Counted from the stretch's first letter, positions 25,605 through 37,055 are shown. The stretch: DNA of 64,000 bases from Eumeta japonica (GCA_005406025.1 BGZK01000002.1:1426001-1490000); one strand, 5' to 3'. Numbers and translations are program-made. The notes: generated from the sequence alone by a model not told the origin.

Positions 25605-26105
25605 AAACCAAAGTACATTTTAAGGGGGAAATGGCATAAGCACAAATTATGTCAAAGTATATTAAACCTTCATAATTCCACCGGACACATAACAAGACTT
25701 TCGATTCCAATCGACCTTTTTTCATGATGGATTCAAATAATTGTCCTTTGTATAACCACTCGTTTTCCATGTTTGGATTGTTTATAAAGTCCATATTTCA
25801 TTACAAATAACGATGTGTTTAATAAAACGATCATCTTTCGGCAGGACACGGAGCCGTTTGTACATTTCTACACAACATTTCACTTGAATCTCATTTAATT
25901 CGTAGAGCACTGTTTGAGAACTATTATGTCTTAACCAATAATTTTAAGTGGCGATAAATGGTGTCTTTAAAAGATGGAAAGGAGTCCGATAATCGGCGCG
26001 TACTGACACTAGGTTGATTTTCTGTTGCTTTCTTTATAGCCTCAATGTCCTATACAGGTGGACGACCAGAGCGCGAACGAGCTATCAGCGTCGAACCTCC
26101 ACTAT
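25605..26105 (-). pseudogene. Mariner-type transposase remnant (central part)
   Basis: Read on the minus strand through several frameshifts, this gives a degraded mariner transposase. A segment like IEAIKKATENQPSVSTRRLS (end of the second helix-turn-helix region) is followed by DRFIKHIVICNEIWTL, the region of the first catalytic residue. Then come a Trp-Leu-Tyr-Lys segment and KVLLCVRWNYEGLIYFDII, which matches the KVMLxxWWDxxGxxxxE strand of mariners. At the first catalytic position the copy reads Asn (C-N-E) where mariners have Asp. Neither end is preserved. It is old and inactive. Confidence 0.65.
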
Positions 26106-26109
26106 TAAA

Positions 26110-26500
26110 ACGATTAAACCTAGGCTGTGTTGCTCGGTCATTACCTGTATCTCCGCCTTCAATTTCACATATTTTCCTTTAAACTTTTCTGCATTAAACT
26201 TTTGTTTCCAATAATGTCTTAACAATCCACTAATTTCATGATCGCACTCTATAATTTTTGTTATGAAAACGTTTTGGCCCGTCTATTAACACAGACAGTA
26301 TCCTTAAAACGTCGTAACAAGTTGTGATAGGTAGAGAAAGAGGCGTACGAATTTCAATTATGAAAACCAACATTACTTATGAAAACCCCATTTTAACGGT
26401 GTCTCAAATTCCTACCCTAAAACGTCTACCAGGTCTTGGACAAACACGTCATTTGTCAAATGTGATTAGTAGCACGGGCGTTACATTGGGCACATGAACG
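26110..26500. other. No recognisable gene
   Basis: AT-rich spacer between the mariner remnant and the hairpin at 26504. Nothing was recognised. Confidence 0.35.
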
Positions 26501-26503
26501 TAG

Positions 26504-26568
26504 ACTGTTACAACTGTAGTTATACGTCAATGTCCCGTATATTGACGTATAACCGCTATAGTAACAGT
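26504..26568. repeat. Interrupted hairpin
   Basis: ACTGTTAC (26504-26511) and GTTATACGTCAAT (26519-26531) reappear as reverse complements, ATTGACGTATAAC at 26541-26553 and GTAACAGT at 26561-26568. The result is a two-part stem with a 9-base loop. Confidence 0.6.
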
Positions 26569-26980
26569 TTCGATACGTGCTTTATAATTGCTTGCCACAG
26601 TACTGACATTCGTAACGAACGTTACTTTGGTCGCAAACTAGCGGCGGCCGGCTCCGCTCCCGCGGACTGCAGAGGTGTCGTTTAGGTTTTTTTAAAAATA
26701 AAGCAGAATTGCACTTCGGTATATTAACTTTGAAGAAATAATAACAATAAGTAAATATTTTTAATTTAAGCGTATTTTTGATAATTTAAGGATTATTTCG
26801 AGTAATTTTTTTGAACCAAGTTTATATGCTGAGTATAAAAAGAACTTAGTTCAAAATAGTGGGCGCTTTGTATTGAGATTGAAGCTTAACAAACTTAATT
26901 TCTTCTTTTCTCTTCTTTTTTTCCCCCTTCTTTTTGTAATTTTATTACAACCATCATTTCTGTATATATAATCCTTTTTA

Positions 26981-27036
26981 CACGCACGCACGCACGCACG
27001 CTGACACGCACGCACGCACGCACACAAACACACACA
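26981..27036. repeat. (CACG)n/(CA)n microsatellite
   Basis: A tetranucleotide run interrupted once near 27001-27005, followed by CA-rich sequence. Confidence 0.9.
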
Positions 27037-27610
27037 AATATATACACGGCGTGGCAACCTATGTCGACACGCCGCGATTCACTGACCCATACGCGCGGGC
27101 CTCTGATGACGTGGTGGGCGGATGTGTCAAGGGGGGCGCATCGTGCGCTATGGATGTACCTATGGATGTACCTCGTGAAAATACACGTTCACGTTTTGAC
27201 CTATTTTTCTTAGCAACGGCTACTTCAATTACTATAATTTCTTTGGTAATGTTGTTTTAAAAAAAGAAGAGATTATGAATATTTGCGGAGATGCATGATC
27301 GATTCCATACTGCATACTGTATATATATACACATATGTACATAAGCATGTCATGTCCGACATAACTACATAATCAAACAAGATTTATTGCCACCTAGAAC
27401 GTTCAAACCGATCAAAACGCATAGTAAGTCGGCATTAACAACGTCTTCGCACTGTTTACATTTTATAGATAAGAAATATTAGGTTGATATTCAAGAAAAT
27501 GTTTTTAAAGCAGTTTATTCTGTAATTTATTATTTAACTTATGACCATATTTCACAACAATACTAAGTATAATATAATATATATTGTAAAATGACCGCAG
27601 TGCTCTTTTT

Positions 27611-27897
27611 TATTATCTTTTTGAGGGCAAACGAGCATACGAAAGATCAGAGAGTAAATGATGACCACTGCTCATGGGCCCTTGACCACTGCAACCCCAG
27701 AGGAGTTACTAACACTTTGCTAGCCTCTTGGGCAGGAATAAGATATCTAATGAAAATAGAAATGGTGGAGGAAGGGAAGTAGGCCACTGAAACTCTCATT
27801 CGCTGGACGAAATGTAACAGCGGAAACTTCACTTCTGTATTCTGTAAAACGTGGTATTTCATCGGTCGATCTGCCCATTTTCCTACTGCAGCCAAGT
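27611..27897 (+). repeat. Dispersed repeat, uninterrupted copy
   Basis: The left part contains ATGATGACCACTGCTCATGG and CCCCAGAGGAGTTACTAACA. The right part contains GGCCACTGAAACTCTCATTC and ends near GCAGCCAAGTT. The same two halves occur at 32691-32822 and 34673-34808 with a LINE between them. The sequence looks like a repeat spread across moth and butterfly genomes. I cannot assign its class (SINE, Helitron-type or other). The overlapping frames at 27591-27895 are by-products. Confidence 0.6.
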
Positions 27898-27899
27898 TA

Positions 27900-28550
27900 A
27901 GTACAGCATGATTGTACCACGATAATTTTCGGCAGAATTACACGCATAATTAACAAAATTACATAAATACATCTACGCAACGAGTAACAAGTCAAATGCA
28001 GTACACGTGTCCCCTCTCTTCCGTCATGCCGCTCCGAATATATTGCATAATTTTCACCTAAAGCAGAACAAATTCTGTAGTAGAGCAAACGACGCAAATT
28101 CATTGTACTGAAAATATTTTTTTACACAGCTCTAAATCTATCGTATTTTAAAATATGTAAAGGACACGTCAAAGCGATGTTAAGCATCCGCGATGCACGA
28201 GGCAATTAGTTCACTCACAGGTTGTAATTTGTTCGGGGTAAGCGACATATGCAACGAAATTTGAAACTTGATATACAGACCTCACTGATAATTAGGCGCG
28301 CTCTGGCCCATTCACGTAGCCCCTCCACCGAATGTAAACTGACTGACGCAAATTGGATGGCGCATCCTTTAACAGAACTACTATCAGGTTACTATCCTAA
28401 CAATATTTATGATAAGCAGCCGCAGTGTACTAACAAATAGATAGGAAACGCGTCATGTGGTACAAAATTTAGACCTTCTATCAAAAAGCATCATATATCT
28501 TCATTTATAGATTTTTCGGGTTCTATTCATACGCATCGTACACTATCAAG
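27900..28550. other. No recognisable gene
   Basis: AT-rich sequence. The + frame at 28249-28440 is open but unrecognised. Confidence 0.35.
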
Positions 28551-28552
28551 AG

Positions 28553-28690
28553 CGATGGTGGTTCGGTCGTTAAGAAGATCGGCTTCAGATCAAAAGATAC
28601 CGGGTTCAAAATCCTAACCACGAACGAATTAACCGATTAGTTTTTAAATTAGTCAAAGTGAACCAAATGCTCCATGCCTTGAAGAACACG
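28553..28690 (+). repeat. tRNA-derived SINE or tRNA pseudogene
   Basis: The segment has a tRNA-like order. GTGGTTCGGTCGTTAAGA resembles an A box inside a D arm. About 30 nt later, CCGGGTTCAAAATCC resembles a B box and T arm. It is followed by AACCAC, which can pair with GTGGTT at the start. There is an extra A in the T loop and no clear anticodon stem. The AT-rich continuation (GAATTAACCGATTAGTTTTT) fits a SINE body better than a functional tRNA. Confidence 0.5.
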
Positions 28691-28699
28691 TCAAGTCGT

Positions 28700-29650
28700 C
28701 AGTCCTGGATGTCGTCACCGCGTCGGTGACGGCGTCGTCGGCAGCCTCCAACCCGCTCTCGGCCGGCGTACAGAACCTAAGAGACAAACCCGTCTGTCTT
28801 GATTCTAATCGCGATCCGACACTCGGTTTGGACTCTGGTCCCGCCGCCGGTGGCGGTGCCGGCCCTGGCTCTCAATTCTGCTCTCTGTCCCTCATTCGAT
28901 TCCGACAACGCTCACGATTCCAATTTATATAAAAACAGGAAAAATGCTAGTATGAAAATAAAATATAGTTAAATAAAATTATTCGGTGATAGTATATCTT
29001 TATTATGTATTAAAATACGTTCAGTAATTTCAGATATGTGCGCGAAGAAACAGACAGACAGACAAAAAAATTAAAGTCATTATTGTCTCGTGTATTACCC
29101 TTCTCTAGTCGTCCCATCTCCATTTCTCGTTCACACGTTCATTGTACAGACGCACCAGGTTCTACTGTTCTATTATTTGGAAAGATTTGTGCTCTATTGA
29201 ACAAATTTAGAGAACTTTCTCTCGGAGTTAGTAAAGTAAATCTAAACCTGAGCGATAAATATAATTAATTTTTATAATTTACTCTTTATAAACAGTTACC
29301 TACATCGGCAAGTTCTTACAATACTTTGTTATAAAAATATAGATGAAGAAACCACAAGTTTAGATCAATCAAAGTGTACCATCTTGTATGCAAAATGGTT
29401 TTTGATAACCTCTTTGTAACAGAAGTAGATGGGAGCACGCGAGGTATGCTACCGCAAATGAGCATCGGCTTAAGAAGGTTTTTCAAATCTAGCTCGATTT
29501 AATATAGCACCAATATTATTATTGAATTTCGCAGCATCATAAAGACGAAACAATGAAATATTACATTACGTACCTATTGACTAATGTCTTACCTCTATTA
29601 TGAAATTTATAAAACCAAATCTACTAATGTGGTTTTGCGAATTATGCTGG
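28700..29650. other. No recognisable gene; GC-rich start
   Basis: A GC-rich block at about 28710-28880 underlies the + frame at 28726-28932, which is Gly/Ala/Ser-rich and not recognised. The rest is AT-rich without a visible feature. Confidence 0.35.
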
Positions 29651-29656
29651 GCATTA

Positions 29657-30054
29657 CGAGGGGCACTCAAAAAAAATGAGAATGAGTATGTTGCCGGCAT
29701 CTTTTATTATTATTTTTTTTTTTTTTCGACATAGTTGCCTTTTAGCATAATACACTTGGTATATCGTTTCTCTAGGCTTAAAATTCCTTTCTTAAAATAT
29801 TCTTCATTCTTATCACCTAAAAATTTCTACAATGCAGCGATTATCGCTTCATCGTCTTCGAATCTCGGTCCTTTCATATGATTCTTCAGCCTTGGAAATG
29901 AATAGAAATTTCGAGGGGCAAGGCGGGTAAATATGACGATACTGAAGTATTTCGAATAGAAGCGATCATCTCGAATTGCAGCCATAGCAACGGCGGACCT
30001 GTGAACCGAGGCATTATCTAGATGGAACAAAATGATTTTTGTTTCATCATATAT
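29657..30054 (-). pseudogene. Mariner-type transposase remnant (C-terminal, with 3' terminal repeat)
   Basis: On the minus strand the frame reads ILFHLDNASVHRSAVAMAAI, the region of the second catalytic Asp (canonical H-x-DNAxxH). It continues to LAPRNFYSFPRLKNHMKG, where mariners have APSD with the third catalytic Asp; here the residue is Asn. An in-frame TAG follows, then KFLGDKNEEYFKKGILSLEK and a C-terminal NYVEK. Downstream, CGAGGGGCACTCAAAAAAAA at 29657-29676, directly preceded by TA, looks like the 3' terminal inverted repeat next to the usual TA target. The 5' half is absent. The copy is inactive. Confidence 0.75.
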
Positions 30055-30059
30055 ATGTC

Positions 30060-30780
30060 TATGTGTATATATATATTCCTCAAATTATCAATTGGATGGC
30101 TTATTCACTTTATTCACTTTGAGGTGTAGGTTTTTATTTTACTCCCTGTTTATTTAATAAATATATTTCCTGTGTCCTTAAGACCCCACATTTCATCCTT
30201 TCCTTATTTTCTATTTCTTGTTTTCACCAAGTAGGTGACCATACATACCCGAGCGGTATTTTCATATTCAACAATACGCTATGACTGACTGCAGACACAA
30301 AACATTTTCATAACACAAAAGATATTTAAATTATTTTCTTTTATGAAATCCAATCAATATTCCAGCTTTACCAGCCAGTATTTATTTGTTTTGATATCAA
30401 AGACTGTACCTCATTTCCATTTTATATTGAACGCCCGTAATACTGTAAATACCGAGTCATTCAAACCATAATCTGCAAATAAGAGCATGTAATTATTTTC
30501 CTTTCAATCAATACTGCTATAGATAAAATACCAAATTGACAGAAATGTGCAGCCCTGCTGAATTTGACCAACTGTTTATAGTACGGCTGATGTGACAAGA
30601 TTGGTAATAACAAAACTCTTGCCCACTGACAATAAAGGGATAGTATAATTGTGGAATACTGCGTCACTTTCTGTTTAATTGCAATTTATTAAATTTCGTT
30701 AGAGGTACACCGATACGGGCCGGACAAAAATATTTCTGGGCAGTATCAGTTGAATAAATAGTCAATAGCCGTTAACAAGG
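30060..30780. other. No recognisable gene
   Basis: AT-rich sequence beyond the break in the mariner copy. Nothing was recognised. Confidence 0.35.
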
Positions 30781-31350
30781 TCAATCTACAACGTGTGATG
30801 TAGTGTCGTTGACGAAAGCGGCACTGGCGAAGGAAGCGGCGCAGCATCGACGCGCGACCGCCGCCTCGGCCCTAACTACATATTTCTATGACCAGCGGTC
30901 GGCGCCCATAAAATTCGCCGCGAGGTGCTCGCCGCTCCTACGCCGCAAAGTGAACTCCGCCCGCCGCCGCCGATAACTTAACTTTTTCTCGACACCCATC
31001 CACGTGTGTAGTTCGCTTCGTAATTTCGCGCGACCCAAACAGTTTTGCACGGATGTGCCGTTCATACGGTGAAAATCGATGTTGTCCTTTCGCCTTCTTT
31101 CTGACGGCATCTTCGTAGGCCGAAACTTGGCGCTTCCATCGGCTACAAAGCAATTAATTCGATCCCGCTACTAATTAAAACAATACCGGCAGATAGCGTC
31201 GACTCGCAGCGGGTATAACAGAATAAACACACCGATAAAATGAAATTAAGGGTTTGTTTCAAGCGACCCTCGGTTTATGAAGTCCCTTTTTTGCTTTCGG
31301 CCGCGGGGCGGCGCTCGCCGCTACCACGCTGCTCCCGGCCGCTGGGCACA
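30780..31350. other. CpG-rich pockets
   Basis: GC- and CpG-rich blocks at 30780-31120 and 31290-31345 occur in AT-rich DNA. The overlapping minus frames at 30886-31153 are Arg-rich and show no domain. A regulatory element or untranslated exon is possible. Confidence 0.3.
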
Positions 31351-31359
31351 ATAAACGCT

Positions 31360-32690
31360 ACATCGTTACGTGTCACATTTTCCTTACTGTTTGGTCCACA
31401 ATTATCGCTCCCTTAGTTCTAATACAATTAAAAATATTTTACAAACATTGCACACAAGGCCTAGGGCTTGTAACACGTAATAGCTTAATGTCTATATGTT
31501 CATAAAATATTAATAAATGGACGTTAATGTTACACCTAACAATTGCAAGGCTCATAAATGTGCTGTATACAAAATGTAGAAAAATATCGATACCGGAGAT
31601 GTATTGGTAATTACGTTTGTTTAGTTGTTAATCACGATTATTTTTCACCGACTAACTGTAGAGTAACTATGAACCGCCGCTCTGCCAATCCGGAGGAAAG
31701 ATTACGTAGCATTTGCCTCTTGACAGACTCAGTGAACCCATTATACATAGGATTATTTTGTAAACGCACGATTTTGATAAAACAAGACCTACCTACGATC
31801 ACGGCGTGAGAGCGCAAGAGATGAAACAGAGTGAATAACTCTAATCAACGGATGAGTCTTAATCACTTAATGACATTGAACTTCTTTCTCTTTAAACCGT
31901 GCAATAGTTCCGCTGTCTTGTATACTTTGTTTTGAAGCCTTAGGTTCTAATTTGTTTTGAATGATAAGATGCATTACACATAAGTAACTGAATGGATTCT
32001 CAAAAACAAATCATGCCTTTCAACCATACTCCAAAAACTTCTTCGTTCGTCTCTTTTCGGTAATTGACTGTCTTTTTGATGTAAAATATAAGTAAAACGT
32101 TTTCGATAATGTCTTTGTGTGGCATGAAATTAAACGCTATCTCTTTCTCATAAGTGATTATGAAGTCTCTCTTTCGTTAATTCAAGATTTTGAAACGGTA
32201 TGATTATATGTCAAGTCACCTGTGTAGACGACGTTAGGCCAGTAACATCGATTCTTTTAGGGTTCACTCTCGTCTCTATGTCTCTGTCCGTCTGCCACAG
32301 CATATTGCGTTTTAGAAGAAGCAATGCACGAAAAATAATTATGATGACTATTTAATAAACACAATGCAGCTTCTGTTAAAATTTTACAAACATTTGCCGA
32401 ATGTAAATAGTTAATGAGATGTATAAACGGCTGAGATATTGCCATTTCGTGACAAAAATATTCTTTAAACTATGTTTTTAATAAGAGCCATCTTAAACAC
32501 TGTCTAATGGAATAATTACCTTAATTCATCTGACATTGGCGGGCGAGAATGTTCGACAGGCAGGGAGGAAAAAGACATATAAGTAAGAAAGAAGTTCGCA
32601 GTGTATTCTTCACTGCATCCCTTTCTGTCCATCGCACATACTCACCAGTGAATAGTGATGAAAATAATATATTTTATTTTTTCTATACTT
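31360..32690. other. No recognisable gene
   Basis: AT-rich. The frames at 31558-31809 (+) and 32257-32445 (-) are open but not recognisable. Confidence 0.35.
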
Positions 32691-32822
32691 TAGTCGAGGA
32701 GCTAACGAGCAGGTGAGGCATCAGAGAGAAATGGTCACCGCCGCTCATGGACACTTGCAACTCCAGAGAAGTCACCTATGCGTTGCCGGTGTCTTGGGAA
32801 GGAATGGGATATGTAATAATAA
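32691..32822 (+). repeat. Dispersed repeat, left half (split by LINE)
   Basis: This matches the left half of the uninterrupted copy at 27611-27897. AATGGTCACCGCCGCTCATG and AACTCCAGAGAAGTCACCTA correspond to its ACCACTGCTCATGG and CCCCAGAGGAGTTAC segments. The match stops at GGATATGTAA, where the LINE's trinucleotide tail begins. Confidence 0.6.
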
Positions 32823-33178
32823 TAATTCTCTATTTTTCCTCCACAATAGTTTAGAATGCAAGATTACAAGAAATATGCAACATTAGGAATTACTGTGGAG
32901 GAATGGAACCCAAACTAAGTTCAACTTGTGTTATGGGTTTCCAGGTACCCACCCTTGAGCGTCACGGTCACATGTTTATTATGAATGCATAGAGAAAGTA
33001 TATGTACTGCATGTTAAGAGCATGTTATGTGTGTTCATTCAGAGTAGAACACATCAAAAATATAAACAGAAGCAACAATTCTCAAGCGACTTGCCATTTG
33101 ACGAAAAATATAAAATATGTAAATGAATGATATGAAAACAATAATAATAAAATATATTTAAAATGAAAAAAACAGTAT

Positions 33179-33223
33179 TCCTAAATTTCATGTTATGTAA
33201 ACATCATAACATGAAATTTAGGA
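33179..33223. repeat. Perfect 19-bp hairpin in LINE 3' region
   Basis: Bases 33179-33197 reappear as an exact reverse complement at 33205-33223 around a 7-base loop. The hairpin straddles the end of the LINE reading frame and could be a 3' UTR structure recognised by the reverse transcriptase, or chance. Confidence 0.75.
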
Positions 33224-34672
33224 AAGAGCCTCAGTATCATCATAGTTTTGCTTCAATAAAAACTGATTGATTCTATGTTTACATTCAAATTTCGTTAAGG
33301 CATATATTGACAGAGATTTATTCAATTTGTTATATAGATATGGTGCCAAAAATTCATAGAAACGTTGTGCAAATGAAGTCGAAGTTCTGTTTAGTGGGCA
33401 CACATTTCCACGTTTTAAATCTACGAGTGCTGCATCGAATGTGAGCACCGAGTGGTCTTTAAGAATTGTATTCAGAATAAATAGTTGACTGACTGTTAGG
33501 ACTTTTCAGATTTTGTCCAGTTCTAAGGTGGGATATCTGAAAGGAAGAAAAGAGCTAACCTTCAGTACTAGTCTTTGAGCCCGTTCTAAGTTTATAATAC
33601 TGGTTTTACATGCGCCGCCCCAAGAAGTAATACAGTAAAGTATAAGAGATTGACAAAGAGAGTAGTAGACAGTTTTAAGAGTCGAAAAATCAGCGATTTG
33701 CCTCAGTGATTTAAAAATGTAAATAAGCTTGCCAATTCTACTTGCAAGTAAGTCAATGTGTGGTCGAAAGCTAAGTCTATAGTCGATAAGAACACTAAGA
33801 TATTTATATTCATCCACTCTCTGTAATTAAAGACATAAGCAACTTTTTCGTAAATCGCTACATTTGTGGGCCACTAAATTGTATTCGTTTATGGGTATGA
33901 GTGTATTGGTAATAGAACTAAAATATGTATTTAGATTTTTCTGGGCTTAGAGTTAAAATATTATTTTTTAAGCACACACAAACTGAATTCAGTCCTGTTT
34001 GTGCATTCTGAAATAGCTCCGACCAATGTTTTGCACTAAAAAGTAGTACTGTGTCATCAGCAAAGGTTATAATTTTTCCGTTTGTAAATTTTATTTGGGT
34101 TTGGTACCCAGTATACTCCCTTGCGGGACACCGTAGGTCATAGGAAGGTCATCACTTATGTTATTGTCAATTTTAACACATTGTGAGCGTGAGGACAAAT
34201 ATTTTTCAAATAATTGTAGTTGTGTACCTCTAATACCTAAAGACTCCATTTTATGCAAAAATAGGAGAATACACACCGTATCAAAAGCTTTTGTGAGATC
34301 CAAAAATACAGATAAAGTTTTATTTTTACTATCTAAGTTATGTACAATAAATTTTAATAATTCATGCACCGCATCTGATGTACTTTTTCCTGATCGGAAG
34401 CCATACTGAAACGATGAAAGGAGACTTTTCATTTCTAAATAATTTATTAATCTATTATTCATTAGGCGTTCCAAAATTTTAGTGATAGCAGGAAGTATAG
34501 AGATGGGTCGATAATTATTTACCGAACCCTTATCGCCATCTTTAAAAATTGGATGTATTATAGATTTCTTAAAAGCCATTGGAAATACACCTGTTGAAAG
34601 TGACAAATTACAAATATGAGTAATTGGTGGAACGACAAGGTATATATTTAATGGAGTAAAATTGAGTAAATT
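33218..34672 (-). pseudogene. LINE reverse transcriptase, broken
   Basis: Reading leftwards, the first open segment (about 34672-34091) carries classic reverse-transcriptase blocks. These are IIHPIFKDGDKGSVNNYRPI (block 1), SLLSSFQYGFRSGKSTSDAV, SVFLDLTKAFDTV with the first catalytic Asp, and YGVPQGSILG. It then breaks: ILG runs into unrelated residues, and the segment leading to the second Asp pair looks deleted. ITFADDT, the FADD catalytic box, is readable in another frame at about 34050-34070. The thumb and C-terminal region follow at 33817-33506 (DEYKYLSVLIDYRLSFRPHI) and 33448-33218. Frameshifts separate the pieces, so the protein is non-functional. The block spacing fits Jockey/CR1-like LINEs rather than RTE. 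Confidence 0.8.
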
Positions 34673-34808
34673 GTAAGGGGAAAAAGGCCACCGGAACTCT
34701 TACTCACTGGACGAAACACAATAGTGGACACCGCTACTTCACATCCGCATTCTGGGAAAGTGTATTTCGCCGGTCAAATCAGCCCATTTTTGTGCTGTAG
34801 CCAAGTTG
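34673..34808 (+). repeat. Dispersed repeat, right half (split by LINE)
   Basis: GGCCACCGGAACTCTTACTC, the CTGGACGAAAC segment and CTGTAGCCAAGTT match the right half of the copy at 27611-27897. Together with 32691-32822 it reconstitutes that repeat when the LINE is removed. Confidence 0.6.
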
Positions 34809-34809
34809 G

Positions 34810-35141
34810 CCATAGTATGGGTCTATGACAGAAATATTTCAATTTGATCCACTGCTCTTTATCAAATTAAATAATTTAGTGCTATTCTTTTTTTATTTTA
34901 TTATTAAGTAATGAAACAATGAAGGTTGATTTATGAAAATCGATAAAAATAAGGGATATTATGCCATTTTCCCTTTGTTAAATTTGTAGTCTCTGGCGAT
35001 AGACAACTGACGGATGCGGACGCGAGACAAAAAGCGTGGAAAGAAATATTACTTTTGACATTTAAACAGCGTAGAGAGCGGAGTATGCAGTCGATGCGTG
35101 AACGCACTGACAAAAAAAATGGATAACGCAGGCCGGCGCGG
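34810..35141. other. No recognisable gene
   Basis: AT-rich spacer turning GC-richer at 34990-35140. Nothing was recognised. Confidence 0.3.
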
Positions 35142-35305
35142 GGTACCTAATAATAATAATATTTTTTTGTTATCTCCACAATAATTTTAGAAAATAAAAT
35201 TACAAAGAATGTGTAACGAATACGAATACTAATTATTATGGTGCACTGGAACCTACGTTAAGTTAAACTTGTGTTATAGGTTTCCAGGCACTCGCCCCTG
35301 ACTGC
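35142..35305 (-). repeat. LINE 3'-end fragment, second copy
   Basis: This starts with a short (AAT)n run and shows the same order as 32810-32960: TCCACAAT, then a GGAACC-AAGTT block, then CTTGTGTTATAGGTTTCCAG. Identity is about 75 percent by eye. It is a 3' terminal fragment of the same LINE family in the same orientation. Confidence 0.6.
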
Positions 35306-35309
35306 TTTG

Positions 35310-36145
35310 CTTTACATATAAAATTAATGTACTTTTGCAGTACTTCGGAAGTATAAGACGCTATGTCACATTGGATAACATTGTGCGAAATCAAGAAATA
35401 CGAATTTTGTGGTGCAATTACTTGCATAATATTTTTATACTTCAACAAATTATTTTATATTTGTAAAGTAAATTTATGTTGTGACAAAAATACATAATTT
35501 GCGCGAAAAGTAATTTATATTAGTTATTATTTACTATATTTTAATTGTCTTAGTTTTGTATACTTCTAATGAAAATATTTTTCCTGTCAAAATAATGTTT
35601 TTTAATGAACATCAAGTCTACTTTTATTATACACGTTAAGAGGAGTAATACTAATAAATCAAGCAAAATATATTTATAAATATTTTATTGTCAGTATTAC
35701 ACTCGTTGTTTTATAAAAGTAAAAACTATAATTAAATATCTTCTTCACTACATGGATAATCAACACTCCTATTAGTATTCAATAAATGTAAAAATCATGA
35801 CCGTATGTTGGTAAGAATCATAAAAGTGCGATTAAATCATTGTACTTTTTAATAGATATTGCTTTGCCAGTCTCAGAAATTACATTTAAATAACTAGGTA
35901 ACTTGATATCATTTTTTGTAATATTCCTTCTGTGATCCACAATTCTAAAATCAGAATCAAACCTTGTTTTAATGTATAAGTTTTCTATCTTCCCCTATCT
36001 TACTTGTACATGCGTTTGAAATAAGTACAGGGTTTTGATTCAAGTCTACTTTCCTAGGTAAAAAAAGGAATGTATGATAGAGGGCTGTGCGTGTTGTACA
36101 ATACATTATTTGGAAATCATAAAATCTTGCAGTGCCATGTTATAA
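35310..36145. other. No recognisable gene
   Basis: AT-rich. Nothing was recognised. Confidence 0.35.
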
Positions 36146-36146
36146 A

Positions 36147-36400
36147 CTACTAGTTGCGCCCCGCGGTTTTACCCGCGTGATGATGGAAAATTGTGAGAAT
36201 GATGATAGAAAGCGTTTTATTTTTTTGTCATATTTTCAATGTTTTTCTATTATTTTGCTATTCGGGACGGAGACAAATCCAACAAATTAAAAATGAAAAT
36301 CGGTTCAGCTATTCTCCAGTAATAAGTGTTCAAACAATTATATTGTGTAATGTACGCAAATTGGAACTAAGTATTTTTTATGATGATCTCACTAATATGT
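36147..36400. repeat. RTE-like SINE/LINE fragment, host site of the hAT insertion
   Basis: ACTAGTTGCGCCCCGCGGTT (36149-36168) and GAAAATCGGTTCAGCTATTC are hallmarks of RTE-related repeats in moths and butterflies. The continuation TATTATAAATGCTATAGTTT lies beyond the hAT element at 39998. The hAT therefore landed within this repeat. Confidence 0.45.
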
Positions 36401-36833
36401 ATTATAGGTAGGGATGTTGCGAATATTCGCATCCGCATCCGCACATGCGGAACATCCGCATCTATTTCGACATCCGCATCCGCATAAATTGATGCGGAGC
36501 TGAAGCGGATGCGGATGTAGCAGGTCGCGACATGAAAGAAAGGGGAAGGCCCGGCGAGTGGCACGTGTCGACCACGCGTGCTGATCGACCAATAGGAACG
36601 CGGTAATTTTGTTTCGGAATTCGGTGAATCGGTGACGGTGACGCGGCTCGCTTCTGTTTTGTTGTGACAACTGACAAGATCTGACTCGCGCGTTTGTTTT
36701 TATTGTGGTGTAATTGCCTACATCTAAGTAACTGTATTGTTTACGTACGTAAGTTATTGTATTACGTTAAGTAAAGTGAGTGCTGCTTTTTTAATTCAAA
36801 TTGACTTTTGTTAATGTCTTAGACAAGTGAATT

Positions 36834-37055
36834 ATGCCACCACCTACGCAAAGTGAAATTTGGAACTATTTTAAACCCATTGAAAATGACCGGGATAAAT
36901 CTCAGTGTAAAATATGTAGTAAAACATATTTTCGAATTTAAGGGTCGAACTACATTGTCGCTAAAAAATCATTTAAAATCAATGCACCCTGATGAGTTTA
37001 CTTTGTTTGAAAAAGCGAAAGAAAAAAGAACTACAGAAAATGAAAACGGATGCCG
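36834..37055 (+). pseudogene. hAT transposase exon 1, BED zinc finger, frameshifted
   Basis: The ATG at 36834 opens MPPPTQSEIWNYFKPIENDR followed by SQCKICSKTYF, the aromatic and CxxC half of a BED finger. A one-base frameshift near 36940 moves the rest (TTLSLKNHLKSMHPDEF, with the two His ligands) to another frame. The exon ends at a consensus donor, GTAAGT from 37056. BED fingers bind the ends of hAT transposons. The frame at 36853-37059 begins in the wrong frame and is only partly real. Confidence 0.75.

Larger units (their letters stand above)
32810..34672 (-). mobile_element. 5'-truncated non-LTR retrotransposon (Jockey/CR1-like)
   Basis: A LINE lies on the minus strand. Its 3' end, with a short (TTA)n tail when read on that strand, is at about 32810-32825. 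Its 5' truncation is at about 34672. It has interrupted the repeat whose halves are at 32691-32822 and 34673-34808. The endonuclease domain and the 5' part of the reverse transcriptase are absent, as is usual for LINE insertions aborted during target-primed reverse transcription. A second, shorter copy of the 3' end lies at 35142-35305. A hairpin occurs in the 3' region (33179-33223). No clear target-site duplication was found beyond a shared TGTAA. Confidence 0.75.

Noticed and set aside
30886..31153. Two overlapping Arg-rich minus frames
   Set aside because: They share the same GC-rich DNA in different phases and show no domain.
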